A DNA stretch of 49,709 bases from Ligilactobacillus salitolerans (GTDB lineage: Bacteria > Bacillota > Bacilli > Lactobacillales > Lactobacillaceae), in the NCBI RefSeq assembly GCF_003864415.1, contig NZ_BFFP01000015.1, positions 1 to 49,709 of the forward strand. The letters run 5' to 3'. Every line of letters starts with the position of its first letter. Position 1 is the stretch's first letter. The translations under genes were made by a program, and so were the position numbers. The notes beneath the pieces were generated by a model that had not been told where the DNA came from, searched no databases, and was given only the letters and a program-made list of their open reading frames with translations. This document shows positions 1-7,203 of the stretch, one piece after another.

Positions 1-40
1 GAGAAAAAGCAAAGACACTGACTTAACAATTGAGAAAAAA

Positions 41-67
41 GAAACCCCATCTAAAAGATAGAGTTTC
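41..67 (-). terminator. Hairpin with minus-strand T tract
   Basis: Arms 41-52 and 56-67 pair over 12 positions when read on the minus strand (two G-U pairs), followed there by six T (complement of 35-40). On the plus strand two pairs are lost and no T tract follows. It could end minus-strand transcripts. No minus-strand gene is visible to its right before the prophage, so its role is unclear. Confidence 0.35.
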
Positions 68-147
68 AGAGACCATCAACACTATTTGACGTAGTCCCAT
101 TTTTTTTTTTACCAAATTTAAATTCCAGAAAAATATTCTGCTTTTTT

Positions 148-155
148 TACGTATA
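148..155 (+). promoter_or_regulatory. Possible competence (ComX/SigX-type) box
   Basis: TACGTATA preceded by a T run lies 22 nt before the comGA start. It differs at one base from the TACGAATA com-box of streptococci and lactococci, which drives late competence genes. This is the only regulatory-looking element in the 1-176 gap. Position is close to the start codon, so the call is tentative. Confidence 0.3.
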
Positions 156-176
156 TATGATTAAGGAGGAAACGAA

Positions 177-1154
177 ATGGATGAAGAAGTCGCGAAATTG
201 CTCAATGCTGCCATCGCAGTCCATGCGAGTGATATTTATTTGCTGCCCAAAAAAGCAGAATATCAGATTGCCTTTTATCTGGAAGGCCGCTTTCAAATTC
301 AACAGGAGTTAAGTCTAGTTCAGGCGCAAAGGCTGATCAATTTTCTCAAATTCAAGGCTGATATGAATCTCAGTGAGCGGCGCAGGCCACAGCTAGGGGC
401 GTGGACCTATCAAGATCTTCAACAACAAGTTTTTTGCCGTCTTTCAAGTGTGGGGGCATTTTTAGGTGCTGAATCATTGGTGATCAGGCTGATTTATCCT
501 AGTTTGACTGCTACTGGGTATTTTTTCCCAGAGCAATTTGAACAGATCAAAGCTGCCTGTAAGCAACGAGGCATGGTCTTATTTGCCGGGCCGATGGGGT
601 CAGGAAAAACGACTGCGATGTATAGTTTTGCGCAGTCGTTTAAAGAGCAGCTGATTATGACGATCGAGGATCCAGTTGAGATTTACGAACCCAATTTTCT
701 CCAGCTGCAAGTCAATGATAAAGCCGATATGTCGTATGAAAGCTTGTTAAATGCCGCTTTACGCTTACACCCGGATATTTTTATCATCGGTGAGATCCGT
801 AATGAAAGGACGGCTGCTTTGGCTGTCAGAGCGGCTTTAAGCGGGCATTTAGTCCTAAGTACAGTCCATGCTAAAAATGTCTATGGCGTTTATGCACGCT
901 TGGTTAATCTTGGGATCTCTAAGTTTGACTTGGAACAGACGGTTCAGCTGGTGTCTTATCAGCGGCTGATCGAAACAACTGGACCAATGCCAAAGGTGCT
1001 GTTTGATTTATTGACACTTCAAGATGTGTCTTGGCAGCAGATCGAAGCAAAAAAGAAAGGAGGAATGACTGATGAATGGAAAAACAGGCTCATTTCTTGC
1101 AAAGACTCCGGTGAGATCACGCCCGCAATTCTGGAGAAGTACCTCCAGGGTTAA
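177..1154 (+). CDS. comGA: ComGA competence pilus assembly ATPase
   Basis: Secretion-type ATPase (GspE/PilB superfamily) that powers assembly of the competence pseudopilus at the cytoplasmic membrane, needed for DNA uptake. Seen: Walker A GPMGSGKTT at about residues 137-145, an Asp box region with TIEDPVE, Walker B-like DIFIIGEIR and the His box LSTVHA. At 325 aa it has the short Gram-positive form without a long N-terminal domain. The start is set by a strong AAGGAGG 7 nt upstream. First gene of the comG operon; its 3' end overlaps comGB. Intact, but its operon is interrupted downstream by the prophage. Confidence 0.96.
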   Translation: MDEEVAKLLNAAIAVHASDIYLLPKKAEYQIAFYLEGRFQIQQELSLVQAQRLINFLKFKADMNLSERRRPQLGAWTYQDLQQQVFCRLSSVGAFLGAESLVIRLIYPSLTATGYFFPEQFEQIKAACKQRGMVLFAGPMGSGKTTAMYSFAQSFKEQLIMTIEDPVEIYEPNFLQLQVNDKADMSYESLLNAALRLHPDIFIIGEIRNERTAALAVRAALSGHLVLSTVHAKNVYGVYARLVNLGISKFDLEQTVQLVSYQRLIETTGPMPKVLFDLLTLQDVSWQQIEAKKKGGMTDEWKNRLISCKDSGEITPAILEKYLQG

Positions 1155-2172
1155 AGGAAAAATGAGCTTGAAAGAACAGGCTGATTTTTTTAATTTATTA
1201 GCTGATCTGCTTCAAGCCGGCTTTTCCTTAAAGAAAAGTCTAGAAAATATGCAACTGTTGGAAACTAGTACCAGTGGTAAAATTTCTCAAATTCTAGCGC
1301 AGTTAGAAGCCGGGGCGACCCTTAGCAGTGCGCTGTCTGCCTGGATCTCTGCTACGACATGTATCCAGTTAAGATTGGCTGAACAGCATGGTGAAGTCGA
1401 GCGCAGTATTCGTGAGCTGGGTAAATTTTTATTGCGCGAAAGCGAACAACTAAAAAAAATTAAGGGTCTATTGTTCTATCCGTGCATGCTGCTGGTTCTG
1501 TTGGCAGGGATCTGTGTTTCGATCAAAATCTGGCTGTTACCGCAGCTGGATGAATTTACAAAGATGAGCAGCCAGCAAGACACTAACCTGGGTGGCTTTG
1601 ATTGGACCAGGTTGGTCCAGTGGAGTTTAGCGTTTATTGGGATCTTGCTGTTTTTGTACCTGTTTAAGGTCCTCTATTGGTGGAGCAGACAAAAGGCGCT
1701 TTCCCGGCACCTGTGGTATTCGCAACTGCCGATTTTCGGTAAACTTTATTGCTCTTACAGTGCTTATTTGATCTCATTGAATCTTTCGTTGATGTTCAAA
1801 AGCGGGTTGAATTTACAAGAAATTTGCCAAATTCTGATCAGTTTGTCTTCCAAAACACTCTATCATCAACTTGGCTTGGAATTGGCCAATTTTTTGGAAA
1901 AGGGGCGCGAGCTTAACAGCTTTATTCAAAGTTACCCCTTTATTCCGCAAGAACTGCTTTTCTTTTTAAACAACGGAGACACACTCATAGAGCAATCTAA
2001 CGAGTTGCTGATCTTCTCCGAAAATTCATACCGGCATCTGTTGCGTCAGGCTGATCATTTGCTGACCTGGCTGCAGCCATTGCTTTTCTTTGTGATCGCT
2101 TTGATCATTATTGGGACCTATCTCATTATTTTATTACCCATGTATTCTAGCATTGGAGGAATTTATCAATGA
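1072..2172 (+). CDS. comGB: ComGB competence type IV pilus platform protein
   Basis: Polytopic inner-membrane platform protein (GspF/PilC family) on which the competence pseudopilus is built. Seen: two GspF-type halves, with hydrophobic segments near residues 135-160, 180-205 and the C-terminus (LLFFVIALIIIGTYLIILLPMY). The start at 1072 follows a perfect AAAGGAGG inside comGA and gives an 82-nt overlap, indicating translational coupling. A later ATG at 1162 with weaker AAAGGAA would give the more usual N-terminus MSLKEQADFF, so the first 30 residues are uncertain. Its stop overlaps the comGC start (ATGA). Confidence 0.93.
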   Translation: MNGKTGSFLAKTPVRSRPQFWRSTSRVKGKMSLKEQADFFNLLADLLQAGFSLKKSLENMQLLETSTSGKISQILAQLEAGATLSSALSAWISATTCIQLRLAEQHGEVERSIRELGKFLLRESEQLKKIKGLLFYPCMLLVLLAGICVSIKIWLLPQLDEFTKMSSQQDTNLGGFDWTRLVQWSLAFIGILLFLYLFKVLYWWSRQKALSRHLWYSQLPIFGKLYCSYSAYLISLNLSLMFKSGLNLQEICQILISLSSKTLYHQLGLELANFLEKGRELNSFIQSYPFIPQELLFFLNNGDTLIEQSNELLIFSENSYRHLLRQADHLLTWLQPLLFFVIALIIIGTYLIILLPMYSSIGGIYQ

Positions 2173-2231
2173 AACGGAGAAAAACACCGGGATTTACTTT
2201 AATAGAAATCGCTGTGCCTAAATATTTCTAA
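2169..2231 (+). pseudogene. comGC: comGC 5' fragment, cut by prophage
   Basis: The first 12 codons (MKRRKTPGFTLI) and the GAA codon of ComGC, the major competence pseudopilin. The prepilin peptidase motif GFTLIE is present, but after Glu13 the frame enters prophage DNA and stops at 2229-2231, giving a 20-residue peptide. The remainder lies at 39085-39357 in matching codon phase. Without ComGC no pseudopilus is expected, so the lysogen should be non-transformable unless the prophage excises. Confidence 0.93.
2205..2209. other. attL crossover core
   Basis: GAAAT occurs at the comGC/prophage boundary here and again at 39085-39089. In both places GAA is a comGC codon in the correct phase. The prophage-side arm contains CTAAATAT at 2218-2225, whose inverted copy ATATTTAG lies at 39066-39073. 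Serine integrases need only a 2-bp central match, so the short core fits the integrase type. Confidence 0.75.
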
Positions 2232-3655
2232 ATGTCAAAACTCCACTGTATATCTAGTTTGTTGTTATATACAGTAATCTGCTTGATGAGCTGTTTTACC
2301 AGCGTCTTTTGTTGATCGTATTCTAGGCTAAATATATCGTCCGATTTGCTGAGCAGTTGCTGGGCTTCTGCCGGCTCAACATCTGGCTTGGCCATATTAT
2401 TTAGCTTGGCGGTGATCGCCGTATGTTGTTCCGCCAACTTGTCCCGTCTCTCGTTCAGTCGCTCTAGCGGCAAGTCGTGCGAATCAAGGTAGAGATCTAT
2501 TAGCTTGGCTTGTTGGCTCTCTATTTTTTTCAGTTCGTCTTTCAGCGGACCCACGTCGCTGTTGCGATTGCTTGGAACGATCAAGCCAGGGCTCAGCTGC
2601 AGCTTGTGGATCTCACTCAAAATGTACTCCTCTAGCTCTTTCATGTCGTGGTTGCAAGATGGGCAGAAGCCGTATTGGCGCAGAGTGAAAGCTTTCTTTG
2701 AGAAACGCGAATTACACTTATAATAACGGTGTGGTCCATGCTTCGTGTGACTTTTCAGCACCGAAAACGACGCTGTGCAATAGCCGCATCTTAGCAGACC
2801 GGACAGCATGAACTTAGCGCGGAATGGTCTCGGGTTGTTGCTCATTTCCGCAGCTGTAATCTGCCGGCGTTTCAGCTCCGCTTGCGTCTGCTCATAGATC
2901 TCTGAGCTGATCAACGCTTGATGCGTGCCGGGGAATGTCTGGCCCCGATACTTGGTTATGCCGGTGTATGTTTCGTTATCCAAGACACCCCGAACAGTCC
3001 TGTACGACCAATTAATGTCTTTTCCCAAGTGGCCTTCTTCGTTCAAGTGATCTCTAATTTTGGTGATTGATACTCCGTTCAAATAGTCAGAATAGATTCG
3101 CTTAACAATAGATCCCTGGAACTCGTCCACAAACATTTGATCGTTGCGGTAGGTGTACCCAAACGGTGTATTAGACCAGTTCATGGCTTTGCCAGACTTC
3201 GCCCGTCCAACTTTTCCCATTGTCATCCGTTCTCTGATCTGTTCCCGTTCTAGCTGAGCGAACACCGACAGAATGCCGATCATAGCCTTGCCGAAAGCCG
3301 TTGAAGTATCAAAGTTTTCAGAGAGGCTCACAAATGCCACGTTATACTTGTTGAAAATGTCTTCGATAAGATAGAGTGTATCTTTCTGCGAACGTGATAG
3401 GCGGTCTAATTTATACACCAAAACTGTATCAAAGTAGCCAGATTTTGCGTCACTAACTAGTTTCTCCATGCCTGGGCGGTTGATATTAGAGCCCGAAAAG
3501 CCAGGGTCCTTATATACTTTGGTTAAGTTCCAATCGCGTGCTTTACAGTATGCCGTCAGCTTTTCAACTTGCTCATCAATCGAATATCCTGACTCGGCCT
3601 GTTCCATTGTTGAAACCCTTACATAGCCAGCTACCTGTTTAATTTGCTTTTCCAT
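2228..3655 (-). CDS. int: Large serine recombinase (phage integrase)
   Basis: Catalyses integration (and, with a directionality factor, excision) by serine-mediated strand exchange between short attP and attB sites. Seen: resolvase domain with catalytic Ser15 in GYVRVSTMEQ, the conserved YKLDRLSRSQ and MIGILSVFAQLERE segments, a recombinase domain around residues 160-260, a zinc ribbon with CGYC and CPSC pairs near 290-340, and a C-terminal coiled coil. At 475 aa it has the usual length. From memory it is close to the Listeria A118 integrase, which targets comK. Its stop codon lies about 20 bp from the att core. No obvious excisionase gene adjoins it. Confidence 0.96.
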   Translation of the reverse strand: MEKQIKQVAGYVRVSTMEQAESGYSIDEQVEKLTAYCKARDWNLTKVYKDPGFSGSNINRPGMEKLVSDAKSGYFDTVLVYKLDRLSRSQKDTLYLIEDIFNKYNVAFVSLSENFDTSTAFGKAMIGILSVFAQLEREQIRERMTMGKVGRAKSGKAMNWSNTPFGYTYRNDQMFVDEFQGSIVKRIYSDYLNGVSITKIRDHLNEEGHLGKDINWSYRTVRGVLDNETYTGITKYRGQTFPGTHQALISSEIYEQTQAELKRRQITAAEMSNNPRPFRAKFMLSGLLRCGYCTASFSVLKSHTKHGPHRYYKCNSRFSKKAFTLRQYGFCPSCNHDMKELEEYILSEIHKLQLSPGLIVPSNRNSDVGPLKDELKKIESQQAKLIDLYLDSHDLPLERLNERRDKLAEQHTAITAKLNNMAKPDVEPAEAQQLLSKSDDIFSLEYDQQKTLVKQLIKQITVYNNKLDIQWSFDI

Positions 3656-3675
3656 TAATAAAACCTCCGTGGTAT

Positions 3676-3700
3676 AATAACAAAAGGGTGCACTGCACCC
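3676..3700 (-). terminator. Terminator between lipoprotein and integrase genes
   Basis: On the minus strand GGGTGC-AGT-GCACCC is followed by TTTTGTTATT. It lies after the lipoprotein gene and just before the integrase ribosome binding site, so it may limit read-through into int. The 15-bp palindrome could also be a protein site. Confidence 0.5.
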
Positions 3701-3715
3701 CTATGACAATGCGGG

Positions 3716-3754
3716 CACATCCTTAACTTTGCCGAGTGGGGGATGTGTTTTTTT
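3716..3754 (+). terminator. Plus-strand terminator facing the lipoprotein gene
   Basis: CACATCC (3716-3722) pairs perfectly with GGATGTG (3741-3747) and is followed by seven T. It would stop plus-strand transcription entering from comGAB before it runs antisense through the lysogeny genes. Confidence 0.65.
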
Positions 3755-3757
3755 GTA

Positions 3758-4444
3758 TTATTTAAACGGCAATTCTAACGGTTGAGCTGTGCCAATATCT
3801 TCATACGTATCTGTATTGGCGACAGAATCAAAGTTAATTGTAAATTTATCAATCTTGCTTTGATCTTCGGTTTTGATTAGCGCTTGCACTACATAATCAC
3901 TATTTGCATTAGCAGCTAATGTCTCGCCAACTGATTCATCATTTAAATATTGCCCTTGGCTGATTTGCTGACCTGTACTGGTGACTAATGATTTTACACC
4001 GTTGACCTGCACTTCGTTTGCAGAAGTATTCTTTGCATTAAACTGAATCTGAACATAGTAAAATGGATTAGTTACACCGTTCGTGCTGAAGTAGTCATTG
4101 TCATATGACCTTTGAGCTTTGGTTTTAGGCTCTGCTTTGAACAACTTTACATCCTTGATTTTAAATTCAACTGGACCGTCTTTGGCAACCGTATTTTCGG
4201 GAGCTGTGATTTTTGTTAGCGTAATTTTACCCATATCCTCATCGTTGGACCACTGACCAACTTTTAGCAATGGACCGTTGGTGATCTCTCTGTCGTCCTT
4301 TTTGCTAGATGAAGTTTTACCCGCCTGTGTGGTTTTAGCGGACTTACCAGCATTATCCGATTTATCCGCTGAGCTGCTTCCACATCCCGCCAGCAGCAGG
4401 CCTAAACTTAGTAATGCAATACTAGATACAACTGATTTCTTCAT
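3758..4444 (-). CDS. Prophage lipoprotein, Ig-like/DUF4352 type; possible superinfection exclusion
   Basis: Predicted surface lipoprotein. Seen: signal peptide MKKSVVSSIALLSLGLLLAGC with lipobox LLAGC, a Ser/Lys-rich low-complexity linker (about residues 22-52), then a beta-rich domain resembling DUF4352 (telokin-like) proteins. The start at 4444 is chosen because GGGGGA precedes that ATG; an upstream ATG at 4459 lacks spacing. It sits between int and the repressor, the same place as ltp of streptococcal phage TP-J34, a lipoprotein that blocks DNA injection by related phages. That role is inferred from position and type, not from recognised homology. Confidence 0.8.
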   Translation of the reverse strand: MKKSVVSSIALLSLGLLLAGCGSSSADKSDNAGKSAKTTQAGKTSSSKKDDREITNGPLLKVGQWSNDEDMGKITLTKITAPENTVAKDGPVEFKIKDVKLFKAEPKTKAQRSYDNDYFSTNGVTNPFYYVQIQFNAKNTSANEVQVNGVKSLVTSTGQQISQGQYLNDESVGETLAANANSDYVVQALIKTEDQSKIDKFTINFDSVANTDTYEDIGTAQPLELPFK

Positions 4445-4533
4445 TTTGAAATCCCCCATAAAATATAATTTGTCCCCAGTTTTTAACGTCCTTGTCTGGT
4501 GGACTATGTAATCGTTTAAAACTTTGAGATTTT

Positions 4534-4567
4534 AAAAAGTTCGCCTCGGTGTATAATTGAGACGAAC
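4534..4567 (-). terminator. Terminator of the repressor transcript
   Basis: On the minus strand GTTCGTCTC pairs with GAGGCGAAC (one T-G pair) and TTTTT follows. It separates the repressor gene from the lipoprotein gene. Confidence 0.65.
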
Positions 4568-4579
4568 AAATGATTCTTA

Positions 4580-4624
4580 AGCTCTAGCCGGGTAACCCCT
4601 AACCACAGGCTAGAGCTATTTTTA
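4580..4624 (+). terminator. Plus-strand terminator at the repressor 3' end
   Basis: AGCTCTAGCC (4580-4589) pairs perfectly over 10 bp with GGCTAGAGCT (4608-4617), followed by ATTTTTAT. It points into the 3' end of the repressor gene and would stop antisense transcription. Confidence 0.65.
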
Positions 4625-5248
4625 TAGTTCGACGACTGATCGGACTGCCTTTCCGATGATTCTGCCTGTGTAATCGTCTGACAGTATAATCGGATCAAAG
4701 CCCGGATTGTCCGGCATCAACATAACTATGTCTTGCTGACGCTTGACGCGCTTCAATGTAGCCTCTGTGTCGCCGTTGACCAGCACTGCGGCGATCTCTC
4801 CATCTTCAACGCTTGGCTGTTCTCTAACTAGTACATACGAGCCGTTAGGGATCGTCGGCGCCATTGATTCGCCTTTAGCCTTTAAGTAAAAAAGGCTTCC
4901 GGTTGGCAAGTGATCGGCTACGGTCTCCCTGTATTCTTCGATGTTCTCGTCTGCGGTTATTGGATTACCGCAAGCGATAGTACCGAGAACAGGGATGCGT
5001 TTAATGCCTGTGGGACGTTCTAGATTAGAAGGTGTTACCTCCACTAAGTCAGCTTTTTCAACGTGGAAGTAATCTGCCATCATTTCGATCTTATCTATTC
5101 TTGGATAGGTTTTTCCGTTGATCCAATCTGACACCGTTGTGTATTTCAAGCCAAGATCGCCAACAAGTTTGTTTCTATCTATCCCCAAACGCTTCATCTG
5201 TTTCTTAATGTTAGCAGACATCACTTTCTTGTTTCCCAATTCGTTCAT
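4622..5248 (-). CDS. cI: CI-like repressor with S24 peptidase domain
   Basis: Maintains lysogeny by binding the operators at 5280-5369; DNA damage should trigger RecA-assisted self-cleavage. Seen: N-terminal XRE helix-turn-helix (about residues 10-65; IKKQMKRLGIDRNKLVGDLG), a Cys-Gly cleavage site in GTIACGNPI, catalytic Ser in KGESMAPTIPNGS and catalytic Lys in EATLKRV. At 208 aa it is normal for the LexA/CI family. The start has AAGGAAGTG upstream. Divergent from cro. The cleavage residues are intact, so SOS induction is expected. Confidence 0.95.
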   Translation of the reverse strand: MNELGNKKVMSANIKKQMKRLGIDRNKLVGDLGLKYTTVSDWINGKTYPRIDKIEMMADYFHVEKADLVEVTPSNLERPTGIKRIPVLGTIACGNPITADENIEEYRETVADHLPTGSLFYLKAKGESMAPTIPNGSYVLVREQPSVEDGEIAAVLVNGDTEATLKRVKRQQDIVMLMPDNPGFDPIILSDDYTGRIIGKAVRSVVEL

Positions 5249-5276
5249 TACGTTTCACTTCCTTTCTACAATTATC

Positions 5277-5305
5277 ATATTACGGCAAAAACGTATATAA
5301 CGCAA
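5277..5305 (-). promoter_or_regulatory. Repressor promoter
   Basis: On the minus strand TTGCGT (5305-5300), a 17-bp spacer and TAATAT (5282-5277). Operator O1 overlaps the spacer almost completely, so CI or Cro bound there should block it. Confidence 0.65.
5280..5296. promoter_or_regulatory. Operator O1
   Basis: TTACGGCAAAAACGTAT, an imperfect version of the palindrome TTACGGTTTAACCGTAA, sits in the repressor promoter spacer. Confidence 0.6.
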
Positions 5306-5322
5306 TAGATATATTAAATAAA

Positions 5323-5339
5323 TTACGGTTATTTCGTAA
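5323..5339. promoter_or_regulatory. Operator O2
   Basis: TTACGGTTATTTCGTAA is a second copy of the 17-bp palindromic site, between the two divergent promoters. Confidence 0.7.
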
Positions 5340-5346
5340 TTTATCC

Positions 5347-5375
5347 TTTACATTACGGTTAAACCGTTATATGAT
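5347..5375 (+). promoter_or_regulatory. Early lytic promoter (cro promoter)
   Basis: TTTACA (5347-5352), a 17-bp spacer and TATGAT (5370-5375) upstream of cro. The spacer is exactly operator O3, so repressor binding should exclude RNA polymerase. Confidence 0.75.
5353..5369. promoter_or_regulatory. Operator O3
   Basis: TTACGGTTAAACCGTTA, one mismatch from a perfect palindrome, occupies precisely the spacer of the early lytic promoter. Confidence 0.75.
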
Positions 5376-5401
5376 TAGAATATAGAAAGCGAGGCGATAA
5401 C

Positions 5402-5626
5402 ATGAAGATTACTTTAAAGGCTTTGAGAGTGAACTATGGATTAACTCAAAAAGAAATGGCCAAAGTTGTTGGCGTATACCCAGATACATGGGCTAACTAC
5501 GAAAACGCAAGGACGTTTCCTAATAAAGATGTCCTTGATAAGATCGAAAAATATTTCGGTGTAAACTACAACGATATTATTTTTTCTTCTTATTTACGGT
5601 TTAACCGTAATTTAGTCAACGAATAG
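5402..5626 (+). CDS. cro: Cro-like XRE-family regulator
   Basis: Small DNA-binding protein expected to oppose CI and favour lytic growth. Seen: 74 aa that are almost entirely an XRE helix-turn-helix (LRVNYGLTQKEMAKVVGVYP), with GAGGCG upstream of the start. First gene of the rightward early operon and divergent from cI. Its last codons carry a perfect copy of the operator palindrome (5594-5610). Function is inferred from position; the domain alone does not distinguish Cro from other XRE regulators. Confidence 0.88.
   Translation: MKITLKALRVNYGLTQKEMAKVVGVYPDTWANYENARTFPNKDVLDKIEKYFGVNYNDIIFSSYLRFNRNLVNE
5594..5610. promoter_or_regulatory. Operator O4 at the cro 3' end
   Basis: TTACGGTTTAACCGTAA is a perfect 17-bp palindrome and the best match to the operator set, inside the end of cro and about 30 bp before the antirepressor gene. 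It may act as a roadblock or looping site. Confidence 0.6.
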
Positions 5627-5640
5627 AAAGGAAGTTTCAA

Positions 5641-6396
5641 ATGAACAATTTAGCAGCAATCAAAACAGATATGACTATCGAAAGCCGCGAAGTAGCCAAG
5701 ATGATTAGCAAACGACATGATCACTTGGTCAGAGATATCCAAGGATACATTAATGATATTTCTGAAAACCCAAATTTGGGGACTCAGGATTTCTTTATTG
5801 AAAGTTCCTATAAATCAGAAGGAAACAATAAAACTTACCCTTGCTACTTGCTCACCAAGAAGGGCTGCGAATTTGTAGCAAATAAGATGACTGGCAAGAA
5901 AGGCAACTTGTTCACCGCTAGCTATATCACCAAGTTTAACCAGATGGAACAGTCACAACCAGTTCAACAGTATCAAATTCCGCAGACGTTGCCAGAAGCA
6001 TTGAGACTGGCGGCAGACGAAGCTGAAACAATCGAGGCTCAGAAAAAGCAAATTGAGCATGATCGCCCATTAGCAATGTACACCGAGATCATTTTGAAAA
6101 ACCCTGGCTTAACTAAGACAAGTGTAATTGCTAAAAATTACGGAATGAGCGCGGCGACATTCAATGAACTTCTTCATCAATTGCATATCCAATACAGACA
6201 GGGTAATGACTGGATGCTCTATGCAGAGTACCAAAACAAAGGCTACACACATAGTGAACCATTTGCATTTAAACACAAAGACGGTACCAAAGACGTTAAG
6301 TATTCAATGAAGTGGACACAAGAAGGACAGAAGTTTCTGTACGACAGGTTAAAGGAAGTCGGCATTGTCCCAGCTGTTGAGCGTATGAAAGGGTGA
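5641..6396 (+). CDS. Phage antirepressor (Rha N-terminal, KilAC C-terminal)
   Basis: Predicted to antagonise the repressor during induction. Seen: N-terminal Rha-type domain (about residues 10-105; SREVAKMISKRHDHLVRDI, then YPCYLLTKKGCEFVANKM), a short coiled linker rich in Glu/Gln/Lys, and a C-terminal KilAC/ANT domain (about 130-245) with a helix-turn-helix-like segment LTKTSVIAKNYGMSAATFN. 251 aa is usual for this two-domain family. It follows cro by 14 nt with AGAAAGGAAG upstream. Operator O4 lies just before it, suggesting direct repressor control. Confidence 0.92.
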   Translation: MNNLAAIKTDMTIESREVAKMISKRHDHLVRDIQGYINDISENPNLGTQDFFIESSYKSEGNNKTYPCYLLTKKGCEFVANKMTGKKGNLFTASYITKFNQMEQSQPVQQYQIPQTLPEALRLAADEAETIEAQKKQIEHDRPLAMYTEIILKNPGLTKTSVIAKNYGMSAATFNELLHQLHIQYRQGNDWMLYAEYQNKGYTHSEPFAFKHKDGTKDVKYSMKWTQEGQKFLYDRLKEVGIVPAVERMKG

Positions 6397-6401
6397 TCCA
6401 C

Positions 6402-6554
6402 ATGCCAAAAATGCAAATTATCAACCACGACGCATCCGGCAAGCTGATCCCCGACATGTCCCAGGTCAAACTCTGGGAAGTTGCCCCAGAAACACATCGG
6501 ATCGTTTGCCAGATGTTGCAAGGCAACTCCACCGAAAGAAGCGTGGCGCCATGA
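6402..6554 (+). CDS. Small phage protein, 50 aa
   Basis: Starts 6 nt after the antirepressor stop and encodes 50 aa beginning MPKMQIINHDASGKLIPD. A GGGTGA lies upstream. Its stop overlaps the next start (ATGA), typical of compact early phage genes. No family recognised; the length and overlap are the main support. Confidence 0.6.
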   Translation: MPKMQIINHDASGKLIPDMSQVKLWEVAPETHRIVCQMLQGNSTERSVAP

Positions 6555-6637
6555 CCGCCGGCGAATCAGTCCTGTTGTCGGTCATAATCTATCTAGCATG
6601 GTCGGCTATCCGCTGGCTAATCGAAAGGAAGAAATAA
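6551..6637 (+). CDS. Predicted 28-aa membrane peptide
   Basis: Overlaps the preceding stop by 4 nt and encodes 28 aa with one hydrophobic helix (SVLLSVIIYLAWSAIRWLI) and a basic tail ERKK. Orientation would place the C-terminus in the cytoplasm. No function recognised. Supported by coupling and by the clear membrane helix. Confidence 0.5.
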   Translation: MTAGESVLLSVIIYLAWSAIRWLIERKK

Positions 6638-6639
6638 AA

Positions 6640-6885
6640 ATGAAGTTATATCAAGCATTAGACGTTAGAAATGGGCAACTTGAATTCTTTTCTTCGCGAA
6701 AAGGAGCTATTGAATTGTTTATCAATCGTTATCCTAATGCAAAGGTATCAGTAATCAGTTCAAAATTATGGCAGAAAATTTGTGATCGTTTTGGTTTCAG
6801 TGAGTTCGATATCGACAATTTTCAATTTGATTTGATGGATGAGCAAGCTGAAGCAGCTGAGGATTTGTTTCTGGATGGGATTTAG
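6640..6885 (+). CDS. Hypothetical early phage protein, 81 aa
   Basis: An 81-aa protein starting MKLYQALDVRNGQLEFF, preceded by AAAGGAAG. The C-terminus is acidic (DEQAEAAEDLFLDG). No known domain recognised. It belongs to the rightward early operon between the antirepressor and the recombination genes. Confidence 0.65.
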   Translation: MKLYQALDVRNGQLEFFSSRKGAIELFINRYPNAKVSVISSKLWQKICDRFGFSEFDIDNFQFDLMDEQAEAAEDLFLDGI

Positions 6886-6901
6886 GAAGGAATGAACATC
6901 G

Positions 6902-7078
6902 TTGACCGAAGTACTAGTAACAGCGCTGGTAATGTTTCTGATCGTAGGAGCGGACCAGCTAGATTACATGTGGAAAGAGAGGAGGCAAGCTAATGAGTAC
7001 AGCAATGATCGTTCAGATTATCGTGGTAAGCATTTTGCTGGTGGCGATTCTGACAGCCTCAATAATCGGATTGATTAA
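6902..7078 (+). CDS. Possible small membrane protein with TTG start
   Basis: A TTG-initiated frame of 58 aa with a hydrophobic segment near the N-terminus (VLVTALVMFLIVGADQLDY) and AGGAAGG about 11 nt upstream. It overlaps the next gene by 86 nt, which is unusual. A competing frame, ATG 6892 to 6993 (33 aa), ends in a TAATG overlap with the next gene but has its Shine-Dalgarno directly against the ATG. Only one is likely real; I cannot decide. Confidence 0.35.
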   Translation: MTEVLVTALVMFLIVGADQLDYMWKERRQANEYSNDRSDYRGKHFAGGDSDSLNNRID

Positions 7079-7151
7079 GGTGATTCCTGAGATCAATCAG
7101 ATTTGTAATGATTTAGAGCCAAAAAATAGCCGTGACGGCAATCACGACTAA
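6993..7151 (+). CDS. Small membrane protein, 52 aa
   Basis: Encodes 52 aa with a strong N-terminal hydrophobic helix (MIVQIIVVSILLVAILTASI) followed by a polar tail. GAGAGGAGG precedes the start. Probably a membrane-associated accessory peptide of the early region; no family recognised. Confidence 0.55.
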   Translation: MSTAMIVQIIVVSILLVAILTASIIGLIKVIPEINQICNDLEPKNSRDGNHD

Positions 7152-7203
7152 CAAACATTATTAAAAAATTTTACACGGTTATTATACCAGATTGGAGCCA
7201 ATT

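Noticed and set aside
4516-4698. 60-aa minus-strand frame overlapping the repressor 3' end
   Set aside because: It runs through both terminators and the repressor coding region in another frame, without a ribosome binding site.
6892-6993. 33-aa frame MNIVDRSTSNSAGN...
   Set aside because: Not annotated separately because its Shine-Dalgarno abuts the ATG. It competes with the TTG-started membrane frame at 6902, and both remain uncertain.
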